The position numbers and the translations under genes are program-made. A DNA stretch of 64,000 bases from Burkholderia contaminans (lineage in GTDB: Bacteria; Pseudomonadota; Gammaproteobacteria; Burkholderiales; Burkholderiaceae): positions 558,001 to 622,000 of the forward strand of contig NZ_CP090642.1 of assembly GCF_029633825.1 (NCBI RefSeq). Reading direction: 5' to 3'. Every line of letters begins with the position of its first letter. Position 1 is the stretch's first letter. The notes under the pieces were generated by a model. The model was not told the origin of the DNA and ran no database searches. It saw only the letters and a list, made by a program, of their open reading frames with translations. This document shows, piece after piece, positions 17,695 through 26,355 of the stretch.

Positions 17695-18906
17695 CTAGCC
17701 GGAAACGGTGGGCTGCCCGACGGGATTCCCGTGGGCCGACGAACCGGAATGCGCGGGCGCACCATCCGCACCGTGCGCGACCGGCAGCGCAACCCGTACA
17801 TAAAGAAACGCACGCCGCTCGCGGTCGGGCAGCACCTGCGGTCCGTAACTGATCGTGACCGTCCCGTCGTGGATCTCACCCGCCTGCGCGAAACGCCATG
17901 AGCCGGGATCGCTGTCGAGCAGGAATTCCGCGCGCGCATACGCTTGCGGTTCGAACCGCTCGGAAATCTCCACCGGGCGTCCGTCGAGTTTGTCGAGCAA
18001 CGCTTCGGCCATGTTGAAGCCATAGCCGTCGCGCACGATGTCGCAGATGAAGCTGCCCGCGATGCGCGGATTCAGTTCGATCACGTGCGGCACGCCGTCG
18101 TGCACGATGCAGTCCAGGTGCACGGGCCCCCAGGTCAGCCCGGCGGCCGCCGTGGCGCGCGTCCCGATGTCGATCAGTGCGCGCAGCGTGCTGGTATCGA
18201 GGTCGAGTTCGGACGTATAGCCGCGCTCGAGAAAGCCTGCCCCATGCCGTTTCAGCTTGCGCAGCGCGCCGACGTACCGGCCGTCGAAATACTCGACGCA
18301 GTATTCGCTGCCGCTCAGGAATTCCTCGATCACGACGCGCTCGGTCGCGAGCGCTTGCGCGTCGGCGTGTCCGGCGGCGAGGGCGTCGAGCTGCGCACGC
18401 ACCTCGGCGATGCTCTCGCAGCGCCGCACGCCGTCGCTCGCCGAGCCTTCCGACGGCTTGACGACGACCGGGAAGCGCAGCGGGTCGGCCGCGAGCGCCG
18501 CCGGCGCGGCCAGCGTGCCCGTGACGAATTGCGCGGACGGGATGCCGTGCGCGGCGAGCAGTGCCTTCTGGTTCGACTTCGACACCGCGTGCGCGACGTG
18601 GCGCGCATCGGGGCCGGGCAGGCCGAGTGCGTCGGCGACCCATGCGGCGGTGCGCGCATAGGTGTCGTGCGCGGTCGTCACGCGCAGCGTGTCGATCTCG
18701 TCCGGATAGCGCGTGCGCAGCCAGCCGGCGAGCTGGCCGGCATCGGGTTCGAGGTTGATCGTCTCGACGCCCGCCGGAAAAACGCCGTCGAGACGGTGCC
18801 CGGGGGCGGTGATCACGGTCACGGCCGCTTGCCGCGCAAGCGCGCCACGCACGAGCGCGAGGCTGCTGCCGGTGGCGCGGGCGCCGATCACGATGAGTCG
18901 CTTCAT
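17695..18906 (-). CDS. ATP-grasp ligase (second of two)
   Basis: 403 residues. An N-terminal Rossmann-like pre-ATP domain (MKRLIVIGARATGSSLALVR) precedes the ATP-grasp fold: PVVVKPSEGSASDGV (lysine and glycine-rich loop), EEFLSGSEYCVEYF, and the metal-binding VIELNPRIAGSFICD. Family knowledge: such enzymes (BL00235/LdmS/DdaF type) activate a carboxylate as acyl phosphate and join it to an amine, often an amino acid. ATG 18906 follows AAGGA; the upstream 20 residues are not needed. A transporter gene ends 49 bases upstream in the same direction. A separate ATP-grasp gene lies at 20991-22259, which suggests two successive ligations. Confidence 0.88.
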   Translation of the reverse strand: MKRLIVIGARATGSSLALVRGALARQAAVTVITAPGHRLDGVFPAGVETINLEPDAGQLAGWLRTRYPDEIDTLRVTTAHDTYARTAAWVADALGLPGPDARHVAHAVSKSNQKALLAAHGIPSAQFVTGTLAAPAALAADPLRFPVVVKPSEGSASDGVRRCESIAEVRAQLDALAAGHADAQALATERVVIEEFLSGSEYCVEYFDGRYVGALRKLKRHGAGFLERGYTSELDLDTSTLRALIDIGTRATAAAGLTWGPVHLDCIVHDGVPHVIELNPRIAGSFICDIVRDGYGFNMAEALLDKLDGRPVEISERFEPQAYARAEFLLDSDPGSWRFAQAGEIHDGTVTISYGPQVLPDRERRAFLYVRVALPVAHGADGAPAHSGSSAHGNPVGQPTVSG

Positions 18907-18955
18907 GCTGGATCCTTGATCGAAGGCGGAAAGATGGAACGGCATCGCGTGCCGG

Positions 18956-19900
18956 CTAGCGTGCACGGCGGCGCAGGCGCTGTGCTTCGAGGCGCGGCCG
19001 CAGATGCTGGACGACGCGCGGCAGCGTGTAGATCGGCAACTGCGCGCAGGTAAACACGAGCGCCATGGTGGGCGTCGCGGCGAGCCCGAGCGCGGCCCAC
19101 ATCAGGCCGACGTTGCGATTGGCGACGATCAGCGCGACATTGAGCCGCGTGCGGACATCGCCGGGCGTGAGCCCGTACGCGATGACCTGGAAGCCCGCGT
19201 TGACGGCGAACGCGAGGGCGATCGCGGTGAATGCGCGGTGCGGCGCGTCGACGATCGATTGCTGCATGCCGGCCATCGTGCCGAGCGCGAACACCAGCAG
19301 TGCGACGACGACGGTCGCATCGATCGGCGTCGCATAGCGGTCGAGCCGTGAGCCGGCGAAGCGCCGCACGAGCAGCGCGACGCCCTCGGCGCTGCCGATC
19401 AGCAGCGCGAGCCGCCACGCGAGCGTCAATGGCGAAATCGACACGGCCGCATCGTGGCTGAACCAGGCCGTCAGCAGCGGCGCGGTGAGCGGCACGAACA
19501 CCATCGACGCGAGGGTCGCGACGAGCGCGACGCTGGCGTCGAGCGACAGCATCCGCGCGATCGTCGACGTGCCGCTCGACGGCGGCGCGCAGTACGCGAT
19601 CACCAGCGCGACGACCCAGTCGTAAGGCATGCCGGCGAGCCGGGCGGCGATGCCGAGCGCGACCGGGCACGCGATCATCGTCGCGGCGGGCAGCAGCAGC
19701 GACACGGCCGGCCGCCGCGCGACCGCGCGCACCGCGCTGGGCTCGACGCGCAGCAGCGTGCCGAGCACGAACAGGAACACGGTGACGGGCATCAGCGGCC
19801 GCGCGAGATCCGCGAGCGGCGGCACCAGCAGCCCGAGGCCGACGCCGCACGCGAGCACGGTCGGACCGCGCCGCACCAGCGCGGCGATCAGCGTGCCCAC
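18956..19900 (-). CDS. Bile-acid:sodium symporter-like (BASS/SBF) transporter
   Basis: 314 residues with about nine to ten membrane helices. LMPVTVFLFVLGTLLRVEP, AYCAPPSSGTSTIARMLSLD and VANRNVGLMWAALG correspond to the helix-crossover regions of the BASS superfamily, which moves organic anions with Na+. The GTG at 19900 was preferred as start because GAGG lies 7 bases before it and the first helix follows directly; the frame is open 30 codons further. It sits between an ATP-grasp ligase gene (downstream, 49 bases) and a divergent LysR gene. Uptake of a precursor or export of a product is inferred. Confidence 0.72.
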   Translation of the reverse strand: MGTLIAALVRRGPTVLACGVGLGLLVPPLADLARPLMPVTVFLFVLGTLLRVEPSAVRAVARRPAVSLLLPAATMIACPVALGIAARLAGMPYDWVVALVIAYCAPPSSGTSTIARMLSLDASVALVATLASMVFVPLTAPLLTAWFSHDAAVSISPLTLAWRLALLIGSAEGVALLVRRFAGSRLDRYATPIDATVVVALLVFALGTMAGMQQSIVDAPHRAFTAIALAFAVNAGFQVIAYGLTPGDVRTRLNVALIVANRNVGLMWAALGLAATPTMALVFTCAQLPIYTLPRVVQHLRPRLEAQRLRRRAR

Positions 19901-20067
19901 GGGCGCGCCTCGGAGCGACGGCGGACGGGCGTACGACCTGGGCAGGCAGAGAAGGGCATGCGGATTCCTCGGGAGCGGGCCGTCGGGCACCGGGTATTCG
20001 CTAGGCTAATCCGGATTTTTGGCGAAGTAAAATGATATAAACACAATCTGTAACAAGAGAAAGTGAT

Positions 20068-20943
20068 ATGAACATCCCTCTGCTCGAAACCTTCCGGGCC
20101 GTCGTTCAGGAAGGCAGCGCGCTGCGCGCGGCCGAACGGCTCGGCTGCACGCAGTCGAACGTCACCGCGCGGCTGCGCCAGCTCGAAGCGTCGCTCGACG
20201 CGCCGCTGTTCGACCGGCACGGCAAGCGGCTGGTGCTGAACGACGCCGGGCGCCGGCTGATCCCGTATTGCGACCGCATCCTGCGCCTCGTCGACGAAGC
20301 GACGCAGGTGGTGCGCGAAGCACCGGTCGCGCGCAACTTCCGGCTCGGCTCGATGGAAAGCACGGCGGCCACGCGGTTGCCGGCGCTCGCCGCCGCGTTG
20401 AAGGCGCGCGACCCGGCGCTCGGCCTCGCGGTGCAGATCGGCAGCGAACCGGATCTGGCCGACGCGCTGCTGCGCGGCCGGATCGACGCAGCGCTTACGG
20501 CGCGCGCGGTCGTGCGCCCCGGGTTGCGCTACGAGCCGGCGTTCGCCGAAGAGATGGTGCTGGTGAGCGTCGCCACGGCCACGCGGCGGCAGGTGCTGGC
20601 CGACAACCCGGTGCGGCTGCTCGCGTTTCACGACGGCTGCCCGTATCGCGCGGTCGCGGAGCACTGGCTGAAGGCACGCGGCGTCGCGATCGAGTCGGTG
20701 GCATCGTTCGGCACGTTCGGCGCGATCCTCGGCTGCGTGGCGGCCGGGATGGGCGTCGCGATCGTGCCGAAGCGGATCACGACCGAGCACGTGGCGCGCA
20801 AGGAGCTGCGGGCGCATGCGTTCGACGATCTCGACAGCGTGACGACCTATCTCGTCACGTCCGAAGAAGCGCCTGAGCTGCCCGAGCTCGATACCTTGCG
20901 TGCGGTGCTGGGGCGGCAGGCAGGGGCGCTGCTCGGGCGCTAG
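20068..20943 (+). CDS. LysR-type regulator of the ATP-grasp island
   Basis: 291 residues, complete. The winged helix-turn-helix occupies residues 1-60 (MNIPLLETFRAVVQEGSALR, then AAERLGCTQSNVTARLRQLE). The effector domain follows (from about 90), including AILGCVAAGMGVAIVPKRIT. It is transcribed away from the BASS/ATP-grasp pair, with a 167-base region between the starts, the classical arrangement for control of the divergent operon. On its other side it converges with the second ATP-grasp gene. The effector is unknown; a pathway metabolite is likely. Confidence 0.92.
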   Translation: MNIPLLETFRAVVQEGSALRAAERLGCTQSNVTARLRQLEASLDAPLFDRHGKRLVLNDAGRRLIPYCDRILRLVDEATQVVREAPVARNFRLGSMESTAATRLPALAAALKARDPALGLAVQIGSEPDLADALLRGRIDAALTARAVVRPGLRYEPAFAEEMVLVSVATATRRQVLADNPVRLLAFHDGCPYRAVAEHWLKARGVAIESVASFGTFGAILGCVAAGMGVAIVPKRITTEHVARKELRAHAFDDLDSVTTYLVTSEEAPELPELDTLRAVLGRQAGALLGR

Positions 20944-20990
20944 CGGAGCGCACTTCGGCGCGCCGCACCGCAAGTGCTGCGCCGGTCGCG

Positions 20991-22259
20991 CTACGCCGGC
21001 ACGACCGCCCGTTCATCCGCGAAGAATTCAGCCTCGATCTCGCGAATCCGCCGGCAATCCTCCAGCAGTCGCTCGAACGTCGGGCTGTAAAGGCCGACGG
21101 TGCCGAGCGCCGTCTGCAGGTCGGTCGTCACGCGCAGCGTGTCGCCCACCCTGGCCCATTGCTTGAGCCCGACGAACGACGGCAGCGCCTGGATCGCCTG
21201 CCACGTGAAGTCCTGCCGCAGTACGCCGTTGCGCGACGACAGCAGCAGCACGTGCCCGCAGAAACCGCGAAAATCCGTCGGCGCGGCGACTTCGCCGAAC
21301 AGTCGCTCCGGGTGCAGCACCGCTTCGACGGCAGCCGACACGTGATTCTCGCCGCTGACCGCGCTCGTCAGCCGCGGATCGAGGCTGCCGTGCAGCCGCG
21401 CGTTCAGCTCGACGATCGTCGGGCCGTCGGCCGTATCGAACAGTTCGAGATGGGTCGGCCCGAAGCGCACGTCCAGGGCATCGAGCACGGCGGTCGCGTA
21501 GTCGAGCAGCGGCGCGTAGCGCGGATCGGCGTGATTCAGCACCAGCATCTTGTCGAGCCGCGGCGCGTGCGTGCGGTCGCGGTGCACTTCCCACAGGCTG
21601 ACCACCCGGTGGCGGCCTTCGAACGACACCGAATCGACGATGTATTCCTGCCCCTCCGAATAGCTCTGGATCACGATGTCGTCGTTCGGCTGGTTGTACA
21701 GCGAACGGGTGGCCAGCACGTCGCGCGCGGCGGCCTCGACCTGGTCGAGCGTGCGGCAGATCTTCACGCCGGTCACGCCCGCGCTTCGCGCCGGTTTCAC
21801 CACGAGCGGCAGCTTGCCGTACGCGCGCGCCCATTCGAGTGCGGCGTCGACCGACGTGCTGTGGAAGTGCGCCGGGGCACGCAGGCCGGCCTGGCGAATG
21901 CGCTCGTTCATCGCGTACTTGTCGCGCCGCGCGGCCGACGTCGCGAGCGGATTGCGCGTCGGCACGTCGAGCCGCTCGGCGAGCGTGTCGGCGAGCTCCA
22001 GCGCCGCGTCGAGGCCGTGCAGCACCGCGCCGATCCGCAGATCGCGCAACTGCGCGAGCGTCGCGTCGACGTCGCCGTGGTGCTGGACCTGGCGGATATA
22101 GTCGGACGGGACGAACTGGTTCCGGTAGATTTCCGGCAGGTCGGGATCGCTGATCACGTGCGCGCAACGGATGCCGTAGGCGCGGAACGCGGGCGCCAGA
22201 TAGGCGGCTGTCGACGCGCCGTCGACGATCAGGACGGTATCGATGAAACGATGCGGCAT
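20991..22259 (-). CDS. ATP-grasp ligase (first of two)
   Basis: 422 residues. N-terminal domain MPHRFIDTVLIVDGASTAAY is followed by an ATP-grasp core with LPLVVKPARSAGVTGVKICR, QEYIVDSVSFEG and the metal site TIVELNARLHGSLDPR. It resembles L-amino-acid ligases and carnosine-synthase-like enzymes that form amide bonds between amino acids. It differs clearly from the other ATP-grasp protein here, so it is not a recent copy. The MFS exporter gene ends 44 bases upstream on the same strand, which suggests product export coupled to synthesis. Its substrates cannot be read from sequence. Confidence 0.88.
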   Translation of the reverse strand: MPHRFIDTVLIVDGASTAAYLAPAFRAYGIRCAHVISDPDLPEIYRNQFVPSDYIRQVQHHGDVDATLAQLRDLRIGAVLHGLDAALELADTLAERLDVPTRNPLATSAARRDKYAMNERIRQAGLRAPAHFHSTSVDAALEWARAYGKLPLVVKPARSAGVTGVKICRTLDQVEAAARDVLATRSLYNQPNDDIVIQSYSEGQEYIVDSVSFEGRHRVVSLWEVHRDRTHAPRLDKMLVLNHADPRYAPLLDYATAVLDALDVRFGPTHLELFDTADGPTIVELNARLHGSLDPRLTSAVSGENHVSAAVEAVLHPERLFGEVAAPTDFRGFCGHVLLLSSRNGVLRQDFTWQAIQALPSFVGLKQWARVGDTLRVTTDLQTALGTVGLYSPTFERLLEDCRRIREIEAEFFADERAVVPA

Positions 22260-22303
22260 GGATTCCTCGCTGTGCTGTGGGGTCGGTTGAAGGGGGGATG
22301 GGC

Positions 22304-23736
22304 TCAGGCCCGCGAGCCGCTGTCGGGCGCGTCGCCGGGCCAGCGCGCGGCCAGCACGATGCAGAGGGCGACGAGCACGGCCGCGACCGCGAACCCGCGC
22401 GCCGCGCCGGCCACGATCGCCGCGCCCCGGCCCGCGACCAGCGCGCCGAGCGCCGCGACGCCGACGGCCGCGCCCACCGGCGCGCGGTATTGAGGATCGC
22501 CGACGCGGTGGCCGAGCGGCCGGCCTCGACGCTGCCGAGCATCGTCGACGTCAGCGCGGGAATCGCGATGCCGCCGCCGATCGCCATCGCCGCGAGCCCG
22601 GGCGCCAGCAGCGCATACGGCGTGTGCGCGCCGAGCGTCTGCCACAGCCACACGTAGCCCGCGAACGACACGGCGAGGCCGACGATGACGGTCGCGCGGA
22701 ATCCATGGCGGACGGCGAGACGCGCACTCGCGATGTTGGCGAGCATGATGATCGTGAGCGGCGCGAGCGCGAGCCCCGACTCGGTCGCGGTGAAGCCGCG
22801 CGCGTTCTGGAAATACAGGCTCAGCGAAAAGATCAGCCCGTAGAACGCGGCATTCGTGACTGCGCCGATCGCGAGCACGCCCGGCACGCGCGCGATCCGG
22901 AAGAATGCGAGCTGCAGCATCGGCGCGGCCACGCGCCGCTCGATCGCGACGAACAGCGCGCCGAGCGCGACCGACGCGGCCAGCGCACCGGCCGCATACG
23001 GATCGCCGATCCCCTGCGCGCCGGCCCGGATGATCCCGCCCGTCAGCAGCGCGAGCACGAGCACCGCGACGATCTGGCCGGCCGGATCGAACAGCCGCGT
23101 GCGCGCGGCGGCCGAATCACGCACATGGCGCAGCGTGAGCCACAGGCCGCCTGCGCAGATCGGCAGGTTGATGAAGAAGATCGCGCGCCAGCCGAGCGAA
23201 TCGATCAGCAGGCCGCCGAGCGTCGGCCCGGCCGCGCTGATCGCGCCGCCCGTCGCGCTCCACCACGCGACCGCCCGCACACGGGCGGCGGCATCGTTCG
23301 CGCAAGCATGGGTGATGAGCGCGAGCGACGTAGGCAGGATCATCGCGGCGCCTACGCCCTGCGCGACGCGCGCGGCAATCAGCGCGGCCAGCGACGGCGC
23401 GAGCGCGCAGCCGAGCGATGCCAGCAGGAACAGCGCGAGACCGTATGCGAACAGCCGGCGGCTGCCGAAGCGGTCGGCCAGCGTGCCGGACGTCAGCAGC
23501 AGCGCGGCGAACGACAGCGTGTACGCATCGACGATCCATTGCAGCCCGTGGACGCTCGATCCGAATGAATGGCCGAGGCTCGGAATCGCGACGTTGACCA
23601 CGGTCACGTCGAGCTGGACGATCGCGAAGCCGAGGCTCGCGGCCGCGACGGTCGGGAAGATCGCGCGCAGCGACGTGCGGTACGGCCTCGCGCCGGCTGG
23701 CAGCGAGCGCTCGAGTGCCGGCGCGCGATCGCTCAT
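22304..23736 (-). pseudogene. MFS (DHA2-type) exporter with one-base frameshift
   Basis: The open frame starts at ATG 23736 behind GGAGGA and encodes a 14-helix drug-exporter-like MFS protein (IVQLDVTVVNVAIPSLGHSF, then the motif-A loop LADRFGSRRLF). After SATASAILNTAR, near 22480, the frame leaves the family and runs on into the ATP-grasp gene as Arg-rich sequence. The proper C-terminus (VGAAVGVAALGALVAG..., ending PGDAPDSGSRA) continues in another frame to 22304. One missing base fits: CGCCGGTGGG where CGCCAGGTGGG would restore QVGAAVG. Either the exporter is broken or the sequence has an indel. It probably belongs to the same operon as the ATP-grasp gene 44 bases downstream. Confidence 0.82.
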
Positions 23737-24171
23737 CGTGTCCTCCGCGTCGCGTGGCGGGGGGGGCGGCACGCAGCCGGCGGCGCGTCGTTTGCGGGCG
23801 AACTGCGCAGCAGATGGAATCGGTTCATCTAACGGGTTTCCGTGGGGCGGAGGAAGGGCGCCGGCTGCCGATCGACGGCCGGCGCATCGTCGAATCCGAC
23901 AGAAAACTAGCATCGACCCGTTAGCGAATACAAATAATATGCCGCGATTATTTAACAACTATTCGTGTTAAGCGGCGGTGCGAACGACGTGGACAGCCAC
24001 TCTCAGCATTGCAGAACTTATATCGAAATTTTTTGTTTGCAATCGAATTAATATCATTTCGAAATGCAATGACGGTCTCCTAGTCTTGTCGAGCGCTGAG
24101 CCCCGAGGACGGCAACGCGCGGCGGTAGTGCCCTACCGCTTATCGACCCCCGATCTTTATACGAGAGACCT
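23737..24171. promoter_or_regulatory. Divergent AT-rich control region with nested inverted repeats
   Basis: 435 bases between the leftward MFS/ATP-grasp operon and the rightward oxygenase operon. The part 23890-24070 is strikingly AT-rich against the surrounding sequence. It holds a perfect 12-base palindrome CATTTCGAAATG (24055-24066) and an outer pair CATTGCA (24007-24013) / TGCAATG (24065-24071), with a third TTGCAAT between them. Such spaced repeats suit a LysR-type or MarR-type operator serving both promoters. No gene is visible. Confidence 0.5.
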
Positions 24172-25290
24172 ATGACCTATCTCGCAGATGAACGCATCGT
24201 TTTGACGGCAGCGGAATCCAGTCATATCCGGACGACGCTCGGCGCACTGGCCTATGATCCGGCCGGCGGCGCGGGCTACATCAGCGCGGTGCGCAAGCTC
24301 GCCTACAACGCGTTTCCCGACCGGGTCGTCGACGCGTTCGATCGCGCGAAGGCGCCGACCGCCGATGCGCACGGCTCGATCGAGATCGACAACCTGCCGA
24401 TCGACGAGGGCGTGAAGGGCAGCCCGAGGTTCGAGGAAACCGGCCGCTCGTTCAAGGCCGGCGTGTTGAGCGAGAACGTCCTGGTCGCGTTGAGCACGCT
24501 GGCCGGCGAGCCGTATTCGATTGCGCACGAAGGCCGCGAGCTCGTGAACAACCTCACGCCGCACAAGGCGACCGCGCGCGACTATACGGGCCTGGGCTCC
24601 GAGGTCGAGCTCGATTTCCATATCGAGAACGCCGCGCAGGCGCACATGCCGGAAGGCGATACGTCGCCGTTCGCGTTGCTGCTGCTCGGCGTGCGCAGTG
24701 AAGCAGGCGGCGGCCCGTACACGCGGCTCGCCGATGCGCGTCGCGCACTGCAGCTGCTGTCGCCGGAGGATATCGCGCAGCTCTACGGCGAGCACTACAT
24801 CATCCGCGTGCCATACCGGTGGCGCGGGGCGGCGCCGACGCCGCGCGACAACACCGACCTGAGCGCGGTGCTGTCGGGGCCGCTCGATGCGCCGCGCGTG
24901 ACGGTCGCGTTCTATCCGGACATGGTGCTGGCGGTCAACACGCGCGCGCAGGAGGCGCTGGCCAACCTGTATCGCGCGGTGCGCGAGGTGTCGTTCGGCG
25001 TGCAGATTCAACCGGGCAAGCTGGTGCTGATCAACAATCATTTCACGCTGCATTCGCGCGACCGTTTCGATCCGCAATACGACGAGAACGACCGGGCATT
25101 GCGCTGGGTTCAGCGCGTGTTCGTCGCACGCAGCCTGTGGAACTTCCGCGCGTTCACGCCGCTGCAGGCGCGCGTGTTCGATCCGAAGGCGCTGTATGCG
25201 GGCGAGTCGCAAGCAACGCGCCCGTCGCCGGTTGCGCAACCGGTCACGCAACGCGCGGCCGCGGCCGAACTCGAGGCGACGCCCGCCTGA
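24172..25290 (+). CDS. Fe(II)/2-oxoglutarate oxygenase, amino-acid-hydroxylase type
   Basis: 372 residues of the clavaminate-synthase-like superfamily. The iron-binding facial triad is visible as H150-x-E152 (ELDFHIENA) and H294 (NNHFTLHSRDRF). R308 lies 14 residues after the distal His, the spacing seen for the 2-oxoglutarate-binding Arg in VioC (arginine beta-hydroxylase) and AsnO (asparagine hydroxylase). The HxE rather than HxD triad is characteristic of that subgroup, which hydroxylates the beta or gamma carbon of free amino acids. A 30-residue Ala/Pro-rich tail is extra. The amino-acid binding protein gene follows in the same direction. The substrate is inferred to be a free or ligated amino acid. 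Confidence 0.85.
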   Translation: MTYLADERIVLTAAESSHIRTTLGALAYDPAGGAGYISAVRKLAYNAFPDRVVDAFDRAKAPTADAHGSIEIDNLPIDEGVKGSPRFEETGRSFKAGVLSENVLVALSTLAGEPYSIAHEGRELVNNLTPHKATARDYTGLGSEVELDFHIENAAQAHMPEGDTSPFALLLLGVRSEAGGGPYTRLADARRALQLLSPEDIAQLYGEHYIIRVPYRWRGAAPTPRDNTDLSAVLSGPLDAPRVTVAFYPDMVLAVNTRAQEALANLYRAVREVSFGVQIQPGKLVLINNHFTLHSRDRFDPQYDENDRALRWVQRVFVARSLWNFRAFTPLQARVFDPKALYAGESQATRPSPVAQPVTQRAAAAELEATPA

Positions 25291-25388
25291 GCGGGCCGGG
25301 AACGCCAGGCGGCGACGGGCGCTGAAAATCGTTCGCTCCGCCCGCGTTCCGCGCCCGCATCATCAAAAAACAAAGGAATCCGGAAGAC

Positions 25389-26327
25389 ATGATAAGAACA
25401 GCATTCCCCGTCGTGCGCGTCGTTCGCGTGCTGGCCGCCGTCCTGATCGGCAGCAGCGTGGCCGCGCAGGCCGCGACGTTCGACCTGAGCCCCGAGCAGC
25501 CCGGCCGGCAACGCGGCGCCGTGAACCCGGCGGTCGAACAGGCGTTGCCGGCCGGCTTCCGGTTTGCGGAAGCGAACACACTGACGATCGGCATCGCGCC
25601 GAACCTGCCGCCGCTCAGCACCTATGCGACCGATGCGCGGACGGTGGTCGGCTTCGATCCCGATCTCGCGCAGCTCGTCGCGGACAGCATCGGCCGCAAG
25701 CTGAAGATCGTGCCGCTTTCCTGGGCCGACTGGCCGCTCGCGCTGCAGTCCGGCAAGGTCGACGCGGTGATCTCGAACGTGACGGTGACCGAACAGCGCA
25801 AGGAGAAATTCGACTTCTCGACCTACCGGAAGGATCAGCTCGGCTTCTACGTGAAGAACGGCAGCCGGATTGCGGCGATCCGCGAGCCGAAAGATGTTGC
25901 CGGGCTGCGCGTCGTGACCGATTCGGGCACGAACCAGGAAAAGATCCTGCTCGAGTGGAACCGGCAGAACGTCGCGCGCGGCCTCGCGCCGGTCGAGATC
26001 CAGTATTACGCGGATGCGGCCGAGCGCTGGGTCGCGCTGCAGTCGGGGCGCGTCGACACGATCTTCAGCGTGAATTCGATGCTCGCGTACCAGGCGTCGC
26101 TGCGCGGCGATGCGAAGCTGATCGGCACCGTGAGCGGCGGCTGGCCGCGCACCGCGGACATCGCGATCACGACACGCAAGGGCAGCGGCCTCGCCGAGCC
26201 GCTGACGGTCGCGATCAATGCGCTGATCGCGAACGGCAGCTACCGGAAGGTGCTCGGCCGCTGGAGCCTCGACGCCGAAGCGATCGACCGGTCGCAGACC
26301 AACCCGCCGGGGCTGCCGCGCACCTGA
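25389..26327 (+). CDS. Polar amino-acid ABC transporter substrate-binding protein
   Basis: 312 residues. A signal peptide (basic N-terminus, hydrophobic core, cleavage after AAQA near residue 29) precedes a type-2 periplasmic binding fold. NTLTIGIAPNLPPLSTYAT, VVGFDPDLAQLVADSIGRKL, SGKVDAVISNVTVTEQRKEK and GLRVVTDSGTNQEKIL are the standard landmarks of the glutamine/cystine-type family. The ribosome-binding site GGAAG lies 6 bases before ATG 25389. No permease or ATPase gene accompanies it, so it must use another transporter or serve as a sensor. It probably feeds the upstream oxygenase or the ATP-grasp ligases. Confidence 0.9.
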   Translation: MIRTAFPVVRVVRVLAAVLIGSSVAAQAATFDLSPEQPGRQRGAVNPAVEQALPAGFRFAEANTLTIGIAPNLPPLSTYATDARTVVGFDPDLAQLVADSIGRKLKIVPLSWADWPLALQSGKVDAVISNVTVTEQRKEKFDFSTYRKDQLGFYVKNGSRIAAIREPKDVAGLRVVTDSGTNQEKILLEWNRQNVARGLAPVEIQYYADAAERWVALQSGRVDTIFSVNSMLAYQASLRGDAKLIGTVSGGWPRTADIAITTRKGSGLAEPLTVAINALIANGSYRKVLGRWSLDAEAIDRSQTNPPGLPRT

Positions 26328-26355
26328 GCCGCCCGTGTGCCGATTGCCGCGATGC

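Noticed and set aside
21028..23958. One giant 976-residue protein joining MFS and ATP-grasp
   Set aside because: The second half is the ATP-grasp gene read in the wrong frame; the fusion arises only from the one-base loss in the MFS gene.
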